DNA of 64,000 bases. It comes from Candidatus Thalassospirochaeta sargassi. GTDB taxonomy: Bacteria; Spirochaetota; Spirochaetia; UBA9216. Positions 35,012 to 44,370 of this stretch are shown in pieces. The notes under the pieces are model-generated. The model saw only the letters and a program-made list of their open reading frames with translations, was not told where the DNA came from and made no database searches. The stretch lies in NCBI GenBank assembly GCA_028532855.1, contig JAQQAL010000021.1, positions 1 through 64,000 on the forward strand, in the 5' to 3' direction. How positions within the stretch are numbered: position 1 is the first letter of the stretch; each line of letters opens with the position of its first letter. The position numbers and the translations under genes are program-made.

Positions 35012-35950
35012 ATGAGTAAAGAGCAGATTAAACAAATCATTAAAAACAGAGTCAGTGAGGACGGCCTGGTCGAAACAGGGGTCAGAGGCGTGCAGATCTT
35101 TCGGGTTTCCGAACCGCTTCGCTGTACCCCTGCCATATACGAGCCCACAGTTGTAGCCATCGTGAATGGAGCCAAAGAAGCTATACTGGATGGTGAAAGA
35201 CATGTATACGACAGCAGCCGGTATATGTGCTGTTCCACGACCATGCCGGTTGAGGCGGGAACTCCTGCAGCCTCGCCGGAGAACCCCCTGCTTGGAGCCT
35301 ATATCTCCCTCGACACAAAGGTGATGACCGAACTGTCGATAGAAATGGAAAGTGCTGCCGGTGCAATCAGAAAACCTAAGAGCGGACCGCTACCGCAGGC
35401 AATTACGCTCGCCCGCTGGGATAATGCGTTCACTGAAGCACTGCTGCGGCTGCTGCAATTGGGAGGCAGCCCCGCGGATACTGCAATCCTTGGAGACAGC
35501 AGGCTTAGGGAATTATACTACGCTATATTAAAGGGTGATGCAGGAGATTCAGCAAGACGATCCTTCGGGGTGGGCAATGAAATCGCGCGTTCCATCGAGT
35601 ATTTGTCTTCTCACTTAAGCGAAGCGGTTACTATTGAAGATATGGCCTATCAGGTCGGGATGAGCCGGGCAGTATTCCACCGTAAATTCAAAGAGGCTAC
35701 AAGCATGCCGCCAATTCAGTTCGCGAAGTCCATGCGGCTGACCAACGCCGCTATGAAGCTTGCAGGGGGCATGAATGTGAATGATGCGGCCATGGAGGTA
35801 GGTTATGTGAGTTCCTCTCAATTCAGCCGTGAATTCAAACGCATGTACGGCCAGTCTCCAAGGCAGTGGGCAAACTCAAAGCAGCTACCGGATGGAATGC
35901 ATCGGCAGCAGGCTCAGGTTTTTGACCTGCTGCAGCGAACTATGATATAG
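35012..35950 (+). CDS. AraC-family transcriptional regulator (AraC_N type)
   Basis: This 312-residue protein has an N-terminal cupin-like AraC_N domain (PVEAGTPAASPENPLLGAYI region) and a C-terminal pair of AraC helix-turn-helix motifs: TIEDMAYQVGMSRAVFHRKF and VNDAAMEVGYVSSSQFSREF followed by the usual YGQSPRQW. This subgroup often sits divergently to SDR or aldo-keto reductase genes and activates them; here the SDR is on the other strand. A hairpin terminator follows. Confidence 0.92.
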   Translation: MSKEQIKQIIKNRVSEDGLVETGVRGVQIFRVSEPLRCTPAIYEPTVVAIVNGAKEAILDGERHVYDSSRYMCCSTTMPVEAGTPAASPENPLLGAYISLDTKVMTELSIEMESAAGAIRKPKSGPLPQAITLARWDNAFTEALLRLLQLGGSPADTAILGDSRLRELYYAILKGDAGDSARRSFGVGNEIARSIEYLSSHLSEAVTIEDMAYQVGMSRAVFHRKFKEATSMPPIQFAKSMRLTNAAMKLAGGMNVNDAAMEVGYVSSSQFSREFKRMYGQSPRQWANSKQLPDGMHRQQAQVFDLLQRTMI

Positions 35951-35975
35951 CAAGGCGGTATTATTAAGGATGAAC

Positions 35976-35997
35976 AGCCTCCCACGGGCGGCTTTTT
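35976..35997 (+). terminator. Terminator after the AraC gene
   Basis: AGCCTCCC-AC-GGGCGGCT followed by TTTTT forms a short hairpin with one mismatch, 26 bases after the AraC stop codon. Confidence 0.7.
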
Positions 35998-36028
35998 ACA
36001 GATGCTGTGAATTGGATCAATGATTAAT

Positions 36029-36379
36029 TCAACTTCGTAAAATCTTCTCTAAAGACTTACCTCCGGCAAGTTCATCTATTAACTTATCAAGATAACGAAT
36101 TTCCCTCATCATCGGGTCTTGAATATCTTCAACCCTGACACCGCACACAACACCTTTAATCAACCTTCTGGCCGGATTCAATTCCGGAGATTCAGATATG
36201 AATGTCTCAAAGTCAGTTCCTTTTTCAATTTGCTGACCTAATTCATCTCTGCTGTAACCAAAAAGCCAGTGAATTATCTCATCTACTTCTTTTTTTGTCC
36301 GGCCTTTCTTTTCAGCCTTGGCGATGTAATGAGGGTATACACTTGCAAAGCTCATTCCATATATTCTGTGCTTTTTCAT
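36029..36379 (-). CDS. DUF2200-family protein
   Basis: This 116-residue protein begins [20 protein letters not shown] and continues [16 protein letters not shown], the recognisable DUF2200 pattern, and has the family's usual length of about 120. Its function is unknown; it is small, soluble, and without a signal peptide. It stands alone on the minus strand between the AraC terminator and the exported hydrolase pair. Confidence 0.85.
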   Translation of the reverse strand: MKKHRIYGMSFASVYPHYIAKAEKKGRTKKEVDEIIHWLFGYSRDELGQQIEKGTDFETFISESPELNPARRLIKGVVCGVRVEDIQDPMMREIRYLDKLIDELAGGKSLEKILRS

Positions 36380-36491
36380 ACTACCTCTTCAAAATCTGTT
36401 AGTTAGATTTGAATATCCCTATCAGCAAACGATCCGGTTTTCAAAATAATCTTCACCAGAAGAAAAACCCAGAGGATCTTAACCTGATCCA

Positions 36492-37304
36492 TCATTCCCA
36501 GACAACCCTGTTGCTTAATATACCGATATTTTCTATTTTGACTTCAATCAGATCTCCTTCACTTACTCTCTGGGTTCTCCCGGGAGTGCCAGTGAAAATA
36601 ATATCACCCGGTTCAAGGGTTATGTAACGGCTGACCCAGGATACAATTTCTTCTGGTGAATGAATCAGCTTGGCTGTGCTTTCGTTTTGTCTGAGCTCTC
36701 CATTTACAAAGGTGCTTATAAGCAGGTCCGACCACTCCTGTCCCTGAACAAGTTTGGGTCCGACAGGGGCGAAGCCATCACTTGCCTTGGCTCTTGTCCA
36801 TTGCAAGTCGGAAGATTGCCAGCTGCGCTCTGAAATATCATTTCCGATGGTAATTCCAAAAATCGATTCACGTGCTTCTCTAACATCTACATCCTTTGTC
36901 TCACGACCTATGACAATTACCAATTCTCCTTCATAATGAATATTCACCGCATCTTCCGGAATAAGAATATTCCCTCCTCCCTGCACAGAGGAGGGAAACT
37001 TTGCAAATAATTCCGGTTTTGCAGCGCCTGCATCACCGCTGTGACTGCGATAATTCAGGCCGATTGCGAGCACTTTCGTTGGACTCACCGGAGGGAGCAA
37101 GTCTACTTCTTCAAGTGAATAGTACCGTCCGGTCTCTCTTTGATTTATCCATGGGGCAGCATCAATTTCAATTATTCTATGCTCCCGGAGAATACCCCAG
37201 GACTCTGAATCCTTGAAGGTAAATTTCACAAATGATACAGGATCAGCAAACAACAAGGTTGCATGCATTATTAGAAGATACAGAAATACTAACTTTTTCA
37301 TCAT
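36492..37304 (-). CDS. Fumarylacetoacetate hydrolase-family protein with signal peptide
   Basis: This 270-residue protein has a signal peptide (KLVFLYLLIMHATLLFADP) followed by an FAH fold: KVLAIGLNYRSHSGDAG, the metal-binding YEGELVIVIGRETKDV, GITIGNDISERSWQ and the terminal FTGTPGRTQRVSEGD. The metal ligands E-x-E (here YEGELV) and the Asp of NDISER appear intact, so it should be active. FAH enzymes normally work in the cytoplasm on acylpyruvates or similar diketo acids, so an export signal is unusual. It lies 15 bases downstream of the exported dienelactone-hydrolase-like gene, probably in the same unit. Confidence 0.85.
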   Translation of the reverse strand: MMKKLVFLYLLIMHATLLFADPVSFVKFTFKDSESWGILREHRIIEIDAAPWINQRETGRYYSLEEVDLLPPVSPTKVLAIGLNYRSHSGDAGAAKPELFAKFPSSVQGGGNILIPEDAVNIHYEGELVIVIGRETKDVDVREARESIFGITIGNDISERSWQSSDLQWTRAKASDGFAPVGPKLVQGQEWSDLLISTFVNGELRQNESTAKLIHSPEEIVSWVSRYITLEPGDIIFTGTPGRTQRVSEGDLIEVKIENIGILSNRVVWE

Positions 37305-37319
37305 GTTTCCCCAGACTGT

Positions 37320-38087
37320 TTAGTTAAAAATCGAATCAAAAAAACCGAGCATTGAATCCCAGGCCATTTCAGCTTCTTTCTCATAGTAGGAGGATCCTGC
37401 AGGATTGGTAAAGTTGTGGGCTTTCACATTATCATAGATGATATAGGTATAATCAGCTCCACTGGCCTTCATTTCATTTTCAAAAGCTGTTTGTTTTTCA
37501 AGAGGGGCTACAGGATCCATATCACCCTGAATTGCCAGTATCTTTGTATTGATGTCTCCGCTCTTAGCTGTCAGCCCTGTATTGAGGGATGAGTGGAATC
37601 CCACAACACCGTTAATGTCAGTTCCCATCCTGGCCATATTCAATACAATTCCCCCTCCAAAACAATAACCGATTGCCGCAATGTTATTATCGTCCGTGTA
37701 CTTATGACCTTTTATTATATCAAGAGCTGCATTGAAACGTTTGCTTATCAGGTCGAAATCTGAACCAACCCGCCTGGAAATGGAGGCTGCATCTGAGCGG
37801 GGAACCTCTTTTCCATCCCCATACATATCCAGCGCAAATGCAACATAACCTTCTTTTGCAAGATCCATAGCTCTTTTTTTGGCATAATCGTTTATGCCCT
37901 GCCATTCATGTACAACCAGAATGCCCGGTCTTTTTCCCTGGATAGAAGAATCATAGGTCAATAACCCCTTAAAAGATTGTCCATCAACAATATATTCGAT
38001 CTCTTCGCTAATGATGGAATCTACGGCAAAAGCTGAAGAAAGCGGCACTATTGAAATCAACATTAAAATAATCAAAAAATATTTCAT
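37320..38087 (-). CDS. Exported dienelactone hydrolase-family protein
   Basis: This 255-residue alpha/beta hydrolase starts with a signal peptide (YFLIILMLISIVPLSSAFA). The DLH motifs are GILVVHEWQGINDYAKKRA, the Cys nucleophile in AIGYCFGGGIVLN, the Asp in QGDMDPVAP and His in KAHNFT, so the Cys-Asp-His triad is complete. It should cleave a lactone or ester in the periplasm. It precedes the exported FAH-like gene by 15 bases; together they look like a small unit for hydrolysing a cyclic or diketo compound outside the cytoplasm. Confidence 0.88.
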   Translation of the reverse strand: MKYFLIILMLISIVPLSSAFAVDSIISEEIEYIVDGQSFKGLLTYDSSIQGKRPGILVVHEWQGINDYAKKRAMDLAKEGYVAFALDMYGDGKEVPRSDAASISRRVGSDFDLISKRFNAALDIIKGHKYTDDNNIAAIGYCFGGGIVLNMARMGTDINGVVGFHSSLNTGLTAKSGDINTKILAIQGDMDPVAPLEKQTAFENEMKASGADYTYIIYDNVKAHNFTNPAGSSYYEKEAEMAWDSMLGFFDSIFN

Positions 38088-38559
38088 AATCGGTCCTTAT
38101 CAGTTTGTTAGGTGCTCCTAACTCTGTATAGTAGAAATATAATATATGTAATTTATAAAATCAAATAATTATTGAAGAAACTTTTTAAGTATCAGGGCTC
38201 TGGTCCCGGTTTACAAATCCGGACTGACAATTGAATACGCCATAAAAATCAGCAATGCCGCCGGTTATCCAGGATAGACCCTCATTTCATTTATCTTCAA
38301 AGATCCGAAAAATTGCGAACCCTTAAGTTTTCTGTCCCGCTCATATACGAAAAGCAGATTAGCCCGCATTGACTACACAAAAGGGGAAGTGCTAATATTT
38401 TTCCGGAGCCTATAACCAATTCTGAAAAAATTCAATCAGCGCTTCTGGCAGCCGATTACGTTAACCCAGAAGGCTCACTTGCCGCAATCCATTTTACAGT
38501 CTGGATTGTTGATATATGACGGATGCTGAACACTGACAAAATACAGGAAAAATATCATA
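38088..38559. other. 472-base intergenic region with protein-like broken frames
   Basis: No intact gene is seen. The plus strand has a 42-codon frame at 38391-38519 that reads like real protein (SEKIQSALLAADYVNPEG), but no start codon or Shine-Dalgarno, and neighbouring bits in other frames (LVPVYKSGLTIEYAIKIS) look similar. I take these as remnants of a decayed gene I cannot name. The region also holds promoters for the exported hydrolases and the DUF89 gene. Confidence 0.35.
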
Positions 38560-39783
38560 ATGAAGAGCCCCAAAAACGAGAACGAATACAGACCTGCTGA
38601 AGCAATTCTCAGCGACCCCTCCAATCCATTCGCTCATTACACCGTCAAAGTACGCCTGCCGGCCATAATCGACCGGGTTATTGAAGACAATCCAGATATA
38701 GGGGCCCACTCAGTAAAAGCCTTGAAGAAACTCAGACAGGATCTGTTGAACAACATGCCTATGCGCATGTTTGCCCCGCCTGCACCGGATTATGAACAGT
38801 GGTCATCATACTTCAAAGACCACGAACAGCGTCTTGGTCACAGCGCAACATGGCAGCATGCAGAATGGTTTTTCCTGGAGCACTTCTTTTTCCGGAGTAT
38901 ATTGTCTGCTGTGGACTACTGGAAAACCGGGCTTGATCCGTTCCGATCGGCAAAGACACGCGAACTAAACGCTTTGCAGCACAAAAAACAGATAGATACA
39001 ATACTGTCTTCACGCAGTAATCCGTTGCATATTGATGTTCTCGCCGACGACTTCACCCACAGGCTATCCTTTGGTTTGTGGGGGAATCAGATCGATCTAA
39101 GCCATGATGAATCTCAGGCACATGCTGCTGAACGTCAAACGACTTTACTGACTGCTAACAACCTCATTGTTGATGATACCGCTTCAATATGCAGGCTGGC
39201 TTTACAGGCGTCAAAGCCAATCCATATCGTATGCGACAACGCAGGAACTGAGCTTACTGCAGACCTTTGCATAGCTGACTGGTTTATAAAAAACAGATCA
39301 ATTAAGGTTTATCTGCATGTCAAGGAACAACCGACCTACGTAAGTGACGCTACTGAGAATGATGTTGAAGATCTTATTAAAATGCTCGGATCAACAGCCG
39401 GGCCTCGAGCGCGGCTTGAGTTTGCTGATCGCCTCATTGAAGCGAAGGAATCTGGTAATCTGATGGTCAAACCGGAAATTTTCTGGAACAGTCCGCTTTT
39501 TTTCAATTCACTTCCGGAGAGGATACAGCAGGCATTTTCGGACGCCGGTATAATCTTTATAAAGGGTGATATGAATTACCGCAGGCTGCTTTCAGACAGG
39601 ATCGTACCTGCTGCCGACCCGCTATCACATTGGGCGGCCCACTTACCCGCCCCCGCAGTTATACTGCGAACTATGAAAAGCGACCCCGTTGCAGGAGTCT
39701 CTTCCGTCCGCCTGGATTCCCTGGAAAAAGAGCATCCGGACTGGCGAACATCCGGAAGGCACGGCTTAATCCAATTGCTATGA
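38560..39783 (+). CDS. ARMT1/DUF89-family protein (damage-control phosphatase-like)
   Basis: This 407-residue protein matches the ARMT1-like (DUF89) family: N-terminal PFAHYTVKVRLPAIIDRVIE, the metal site HIVCDNAGTELTADLCIADW (Asp-Asn), and FIKGDMNYRRLLSDR. The family members use Mn2+ or Ni2+ to dephosphorylate damaged sugar phosphates such as fructose 1-phosphate or to hydrolyse other phosphoesters, in the cytoplasm; the human member was described as a methyltransferase. The Shine-Dalgarno is weak. The gene has no operon partner, and the hexulose-phosphate operon elsewhere in the window shows no linkage. Confidence 0.88.
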   Translation: MKSPKNENEYRPAEAILSDPSNPFAHYTVKVRLPAIIDRVIEDNPDIGAHSVKALKKLRQDLLNNMPMRMFAPPAPDYEQWSSYFKDHEQRLGHSATWQHAEWFFLEHFFFRSILSAVDYWKTGLDPFRSAKTRELNALQHKKQIDTILSSRSNPLHIDVLADDFTHRLSFGLWGNQIDLSHDESQAHAAERQTTLLTANNLIVDDTASICRLALQASKPIHIVCDNAGTELTADLCIADWFIKNRSIKVYLHVKEQPTYVSDATENDVEDLIKMLGSTAGPRARLEFADRLIEAKESGNLMVKPEIFWNSPLFFNSLPERIQQAFSDAGIIFIKGDMNYRRLLSDRIVPAADPLSHWAAHLPAPAVILRTMKSDPVAGVSSVRLDSLEKEHPDWRTSGRHGLIQLL

Positions 39784-39825
39784 AAACCGGTGACAAGAGA
39801 ATTATTACAATCTTTAATTCAATAA

Positions 39826-39957
<132 letters not shown>

Positions 39958-39969
39958 TCAAATGGGACA

Positions 39970-40000
39970 TAGCTTTTTGCAATTGAATTGCAAAAAGCTA
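39970..40000. repeat. 31-base perfect inverted repeat
   Basis: TAGCTTTTTGCAATT and its exact reverse complement are separated by one G. It lies between the SDR remnant and the next gene. It could be a transposition or deletion scar, a repeat-element end, a bidirectional terminator (the arms carry five-base A/T runs inside the stem, not after it), or an operator. Copies elsewhere in the genome would decide. Confidence 0.6.
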
Positions 40001-40074
40001 AGAAATATACCTAAACATTGCAGGGTTTCGCGAACCTTAATTGACAGAGACAGCAACTTCTCCTATCATCAATT

Positions 40075-40650
40075 ATGAAAAAACGGCAACTGATGATCGT
40101 TCTGCTTTTAGCTGCGCTCTCCTCAGTCTCTCTTTATGCCCGGGAAAATGAAAAAAAGCTGTGCTATAAAATCTCATACTATGGTAATAATCTCTGGAAT
40201 CCGGGGTTTAACGCCGGATTGGAATACCCATATTCAACCAAAGAAATAACTGATCGAAAAGAAAGGACTGACATACTTCAGAGCGCTGTCTCCGTTGATC
40301 TGGCCTTTTATGCAGATCCCGGCAGTCATGCTGCAATCCTGCTTCATTCCGGATTAAAACTAAAGAAAATCACGGAGAATGCACTCGCTCTATATATTGG
40401 TTTCAGTCCGCTGGGAATATACCGCTCATTTCTTCCTGAAACCTATGATGTATCTGATGAATGGGCCGTAACCAGGGTTAACCTTCCAGGTCGCACTTAT
40501 TACGCCCCGAATATCTCTTTCGGAATCGAAAATCGATTATCCCGACCCCACCTTGATGCATGTTTTCTGGAAATGGAAGCTACCACCCTGGTTCCATACA
40601 ATACCTACGCAATGTTTTTACTGAACATAAAACTGGGAGTGAGACTATAG
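40075..40650 (+). CDS. Exported protein of unknown function, possibly outer-membrane
   Basis: I do not recognise this 191-residue protein. The N-terminus MKKRQLMIVLLLAALSSVSLYARE is a good signal peptide. The mature part alternates hydrophobic and polar residues and ends in NIKLGVRL, with strand-like segments reminiscent of a small beta-barrel, so an outer-membrane location is possible. It lies 4 bases upstream of a lipoprotein alpha/beta hydrolase on the same strand and is probably co-transcribed, perhaps with a related envelope role. Confidence 0.6.
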   Translation: MKKRQLMIVLLLAALSSVSLYARENEKKLCYKISYYGNNLWNPGFNAGLEYPYSTKEITDRKERTDILQSAVSVDLAFYADPGSHAAILLHSGLKLKKITENALALYIGFSPLGIYRSFLPETYDVSDEWAVTRVNLPGRTYYAPNISFGIENRLSRPHLDACFLEMEATTLVPYNTYAMFLLNIKLGVRL

Positions 40651-40654
40651 ATCT

Positions 40655-41689
40655 ATGAAACGCATGAAAAAGATGCTTCCAGTTATTATGGCTCTTCTAA
40701 TAAGCGCATGCTCCAGCCCGGAAATCAATCGTATTGACGAAACTATCTATCTGCGATATCAGGGTGCTGATATGCCCGCCTATGTTCATGGCAGTCTTAT
40801 AAACAATACTATTCTTGTGGTTCTTCATGGAGCAGGCTCCTTCGGACTCTCCTTCCGGGATGAGGGATTTAAATCCTTACTGGAGAAGGACTATCTTATA
40901 GTCTACTTTGATCAACGCGGCCAGGGTATGTCCCAGGGCCATTACTCCACCCCTGATGATGTGGTTCTCGCCATGGCAAACGATGTCAATGCCCTGATAA
41001 AGGTCCTCAAGCAGCGCTATGGAAATGAGAACAAGTACTTCCTTATGGGGCACAGCTTCGGAGGAGCAGTGGGGAAACTTGCCCTATTGTCAAATGATCT
41101 CCAGACTGAACTGGCGGGCTGGATTTCTGTTTGCGGAGCACACGATTTTCCATCCATTGCGGCAGCACGGAAAATGCTGATTCTGGATATTGCACAAGAA
41201 CAGATCACCTCCGGAAACAGCATTTCGAAATGGGAGGAGCTGACAGAAGAACTTGAAAACCTGGATGCAGCGTCAGATGATGATTACACAAAAATCCTCC
41301 TTATAGCAGGAACAGCTATGGAGCTTTTGAAAAAAGATGATGTAGTAGCAGAGGTCGATTATTCCGACCAGCTAATCAATACAATCTTTATCAACAACCC
41401 CATTACCTGGCAGGTATCCCACCTCTTCAATAAACCGGTAAATATCGCTATAACAGAGGATTTTTCATTAACCGGCCGGTTAAGCGAGATCACCCTGCCC
41501 ACACTGCTGATCTATGGGAAATACGATATGAGTGTACCATACACTATCGGGGAAACTGCTATTGACGATCTTGGATCGACCAACAAGAGATTCATCCTGT
41601 TCGAAAACTCCATGCACCACCCCAACCATTCCGAATCGGAGTTATTCGCATCATCGTTGACGAATTTTATTCAAGAGGTGTCAGAATAG
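40655..41689 (+). CDS. Lipoprotein alpha/beta hydrolase
   Basis: This 344-residue protein has a lipoprotein signal (MKRMKKMLPVIMALLISACSS, lipobox ISAC) and so is anchored by Cys at about residue 20. The hydrolase fold shows in VLHGAGSFGLSF (oxyanion region), the nucleophile YFLMGHSFGGAVGKLA, the Asp of IYGKYDMSVP and a terminal His in SMHHPNHSESE. It follows the exported unknown protein by 4 bases. It would hydrolyse an ester, peptide or epoxide in the envelope; proline iminopeptidase-like proteins are the nearest general style. Confidence 0.85.
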   Translation: MKRMKKMLPVIMALLISACSSPEINRIDETIYLRYQGADMPAYVHGSLINNTILVVLHGAGSFGLSFRDEGFKSLLEKDYLIVYFDQRGQGMSQGHYSTPDDVVLAMANDVNALIKVLKQRYGNENKYFLMGHSFGGAVGKLALLSNDLQTELAGWISVCGAHDFPSIAAARKMLILDIAQEQITSGNSISKWEELTEELENLDAASDDDYTKILLIAGTAMELLKKDDVVAEVDYSDQLINTIFINNPITWQVSHLFNKPVNIAITEDFSLTGRLSEITLPTLLIYGKYDMSVPYTIGETAIDDLGSTNKRFILFENSMHHPNHSESELFASSLTNFIQEVSE

Positions 41690-41697
41690 TTCTGAGA

Positions 41698-42660
41698 TTA
41701 CATGTACCTGTCATAGTATTTGCAGTAGCTCGAATACATAAAATCCAGCGCATCTTTGCCAACACTTGTGTTCGGTGCGATCTGGTCAAAACCATGGAAA
41801 CACCCTTCGTAGATCCTGAATTCAGTCGGAATGCCGGCTTGCTTCAACTCTTCCACATATGCGGTGGTTTCATGAAGAAACGGATCAAGGCTACCTACGA
41901 AAGTGATGGTCGGAGGAAAGTCACTATAGTCGTGATTTCGAGCTGGAGACGCATATGCGGGAACCTCCGCCCCTTCCTTAATTATTCCGGCAAGATAAGA
42001 CTGCCAGCCGAACAAATTCGTCGCCGTGCCCCAGGCTGGAGATTCAATTTGTCGCGCAGGGTCAAAAGGCTGCCTGTCGTCTATCATCCCGTAGAGAGGC
42101 ATCTGGAATGCCACTGACATATCCATCGTATCCCGGGCTTTTAATGTTACCGCAGCCGTCAGACCTCCCCCTGCACTAGTACCCGCAATAATCAGTTTCC
42201 CCGGATTCACACCAATTGCGTCTCCATGGCCCCGGAGCCACAGTAATGTGTCGTAACAGTCATTGAAGCCGGCTGGAAACGGCTTGGTGAATGCCTTTCT
42301 GTAATCGGGAGCGACAACAACACATGGTCTTGCCCTTATAAAACCCTCAATCAAATCGGTATACATCTCTGGAAGCCCGGTAATATATCCGCCGCCATGA
42401 AGAAAAAGCATCACCGGCAAGTCCGGAGGGGCATCCGCAGGTTTAAAAATTATTGTGCGGATTCGGCATTCTCCGTCAGAACTTGGAACATAAATTTCCC
42501 TACAATCCAGACCGGACACAGTCCTTCCCCTCAACACCTTGTTGATTAGAAGATTCATCAGCCTGGTCGTAGTTTTTCTTCTCATGATTTTTTCTGTCAG
42601 GGATGCAGGCGTGTAATATCGTCTTAGATCCTTGTGCAGCATTTGCCTAGTTACTTTCAT
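41698..42660 (-). CDS. Alpha/beta hydrolase, hormone-sensitive-lipase (acetyl esterase) family
   Basis: This 320-residue protein has the HSL-family motif MLFLHGGGYITGLPE (HGGG oxyanion hole), the nucleophile GTSAGGGLTAAVT, the Asp in GSLDPFL and the His in CFHGFDQI. It has no signal peptide and probably hydrolyses short acyl esters in the cytoplasm. It lies 14 bases downstream of the CrtI-like oxidoreductase gene on the same strand and may be co-transcribed with it. Confidence 0.9.
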   Translation of the reverse strand: MKVTRQMLHKDLRRYYTPASLTEKIMRRKTTTRLMNLLINKVLRGRTVSGLDCREIYVPSSDGECRIRTIIFKPADAPPDLPVMLFLHGGGYITGLPEMYTDLIEGFIRARPCVVVAPDYRKAFTKPFPAGFNDCYDTLLWLRGHGDAIGVNPGKLIIAGTSAGGGLTAAVTLKARDTMDMSVAFQMPLYGMIDDRQPFDPARQIESPAWGTATNLFGWQSYLAGIIKEGAEVPAYASPARNHDYSDFPPTITFVGSLDPFLHETTAYVEELKQAGIPTEFRIYEGCFHGFDQIAPNTSVGKDALDFMYSSYCKYYDRYM

Positions 42661-42674
42661 ATTTTATCTCTCTA

Positions 42675-44294
42675 TCAGCTTCGATCTCTAAGCAGTTCTC
42701 TGCCCACCATATCTGATGCAAGTTTAGCAGTAAGAATACAGGTAGGTAAGCCTGCCGGGCTGCCGGCCCATTGGCCAACCTTGAAAATATCGGGAAAAGC
42801 CGTCCTGACCGCTTTTTTCATATTCAGCATACTGCCCTTTACCGGAATAGGCTGATCAAAAGACCAACCCACAATTGCACCCTCTGAACTCCTCACCCTA
42901 TGCTGAATGGCAAGGGGGCTGGCAGCGAGGCTGAACAAAAGCTTATCTTTAAGCCCGGGGTATACCGAAGCATCAAGTACATCAATCATCTCCTTCTTCA
43001 TGAAACCTACAAACTCATCCGACCAGCCCTTCTCTTCCAGCCTTTTTACAAGTGCGTAATCTAACAGACAACTTGCAATAATCCCGGTCTTGCCGGGAGG
43101 CGCTGTCCCCGGATCATTGAGAACCGGGATAGAAATCTCGTAGGTATTCAATCGACAGAATCGCGCTGCCCAGTCCAGTACATCTGATTTCCGGAGATCA
43201 TCTTTGTTGTCCAGCATTCCCCTGAATTCCCCTCTTTGAATATCATTTAAACCTTCCTTTGAGGGTGTATAAAAGAAATGTCCGTGCGAAATATTTCTAA
43301 AAAACTCCGGCTCCATATCAACTGCCATAAAAACTGAGAAAACAGATTCAGCACCCCTGCTTCCCAGTATTTTTTTCTTATCAGCCTCTATTGGAGCAGA
43401 GACACTGGATTCAAGATTATCTAAATCAACAATGCTATATAGTTGTTTTAGATCGGCAGCCCAGATCAGCTTATCGTATTTATATATTGAACCATTCTGA
43501 TCTGTTACAGACTTCTTAATAAAATCCACTGCTATGATATCAGTATCAGGCAGAAACTCTCCCCCGGAATCAAGAAGAGCCTCCTTTATCTTTAAGGGAA
43601 GTTGACCCGTACCTCCTCTGGGATAATAATAATCGATATATAATGCGAAATAACTCATAGCAAAAAAAGCCGGGGTTTTAATAAAAAAATGCTGACTTAT
43701 AATATCATTCAGGGAACGGTTTTTTATTATCTTCTTAAGGAAATCTTCTACAGGGATCTGCATTTTCACAATTGCCCTTATAGTTCCTATAAGCTTGAAC
43801 AGCCAGGGTAGCAAACCCTTGATAAAATACCATTTGTCTCTTTTTTTATCTTTAAAAAATGGACTGTCACTTCCAAAAAGAATATTCATATGATTTTTCA
43901 TATCCTGGATCACGTTAACAACATTATCTACATCCTGAATACTTTCAGGGTAAATTCTTTTAAGCTGTTTTTCATAATCAATGAGGCTTTCGTCAGTTTC
44001 CACATGGATAATATCATCTTCAATGCCCAATGAAATTTTGCTCTCGAGCATTTCAAGGTCAATGTCCAGTTCTTTGATCATGGGTAGGATCATCCCGGCG
44101 TTCTCAATAGCCCTGATTCCTCCATCAAAGAGAAATCCATCCCTGACAAAGGAATTTACAAGACCGCCGCATTCACCATTTTTTTCAATGAGCGTCACAT
44201 CAAAACCTTTTTTCGACAGATATGCGGATGATATCAGGCCAGACATACCCCCACCAACAATCAGGATTTTCTTTTTCTGATCTTTAGTTTTCAT
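42675..44294 (-). CDS. Phytoene-desaturase-like FAD-dependent oxidoreductase
   Basis: I set the start at the ATG at 44294 (MKTKDQKKKILIVGGGMSG), 539 residues; the track's start at 44336 lies in unlikely coding sequence. The FAD-binding ILIVGGGMSGLISSAYL, EKNGECGGLV and the C-terminal GSPAGLPTCILTAKLASD match the CrtI / all-trans-retinol-saturase group. These reduce or desaturate polyenes or similar double bonds. No carotenoid synthesis gene lies nearby, so the substrate is unknown. A hydrolase follows in the same direction, perhaps giving an esterified lipid substrate. Confidence 0.85.
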   Translation of the reverse strand: MKTKDQKKKILIVGGGMSGLISSAYLSKKGFDVTLIEKNGECGGLVNSFVRDGFLFDGGIRAIENAGMILPMIKELDIDLEMLESKISLGIEDDIIHVETDESLIDYEKQLKRIYPESIQDVDNVVNVIQDMKNHMNILFGSDSPFFKDKKRDKWYFIKGLLPWLFKLIGTIRAIVKMQIPVEDFLKKIIKNRSLNDIISQHFFIKTPAFFAMSYFALYIDYYYPRGGTGQLPLKIKEALLDSGGEFLPDTDIIAVDFIKKSVTDQNGSIYKYDKLIWAADLKQLYSIVDLDNLESSVSAPIEADKKKILGSRGAESVFSVFMAVDMEPEFFRNISHGHFFYTPSKEGLNDIQRGEFRGMLDNKDDLRKSDVLDWAARFCRLNTYEISIPVLNDPGTAPPGKTGIIASCLLDYALVKRLEEKGWSDEFVGFMKKEMIDVLDASVYPGLKDKLLFSLAASPLAIQHRVRSSEGAIVGWSFDQPIPVKGSMLNMKKAVRTAFPDIFKVGQWAGSPAGLPTCILTAKLASDMVGRELLRDRS

Positions 44295-44370
44295 ACTGCA
44301 GATTATTGTAGTACAGAAAAACGGGTTTGGAAACAAAGGAATGATTTAATTCATTTGTGCATACAGCATT

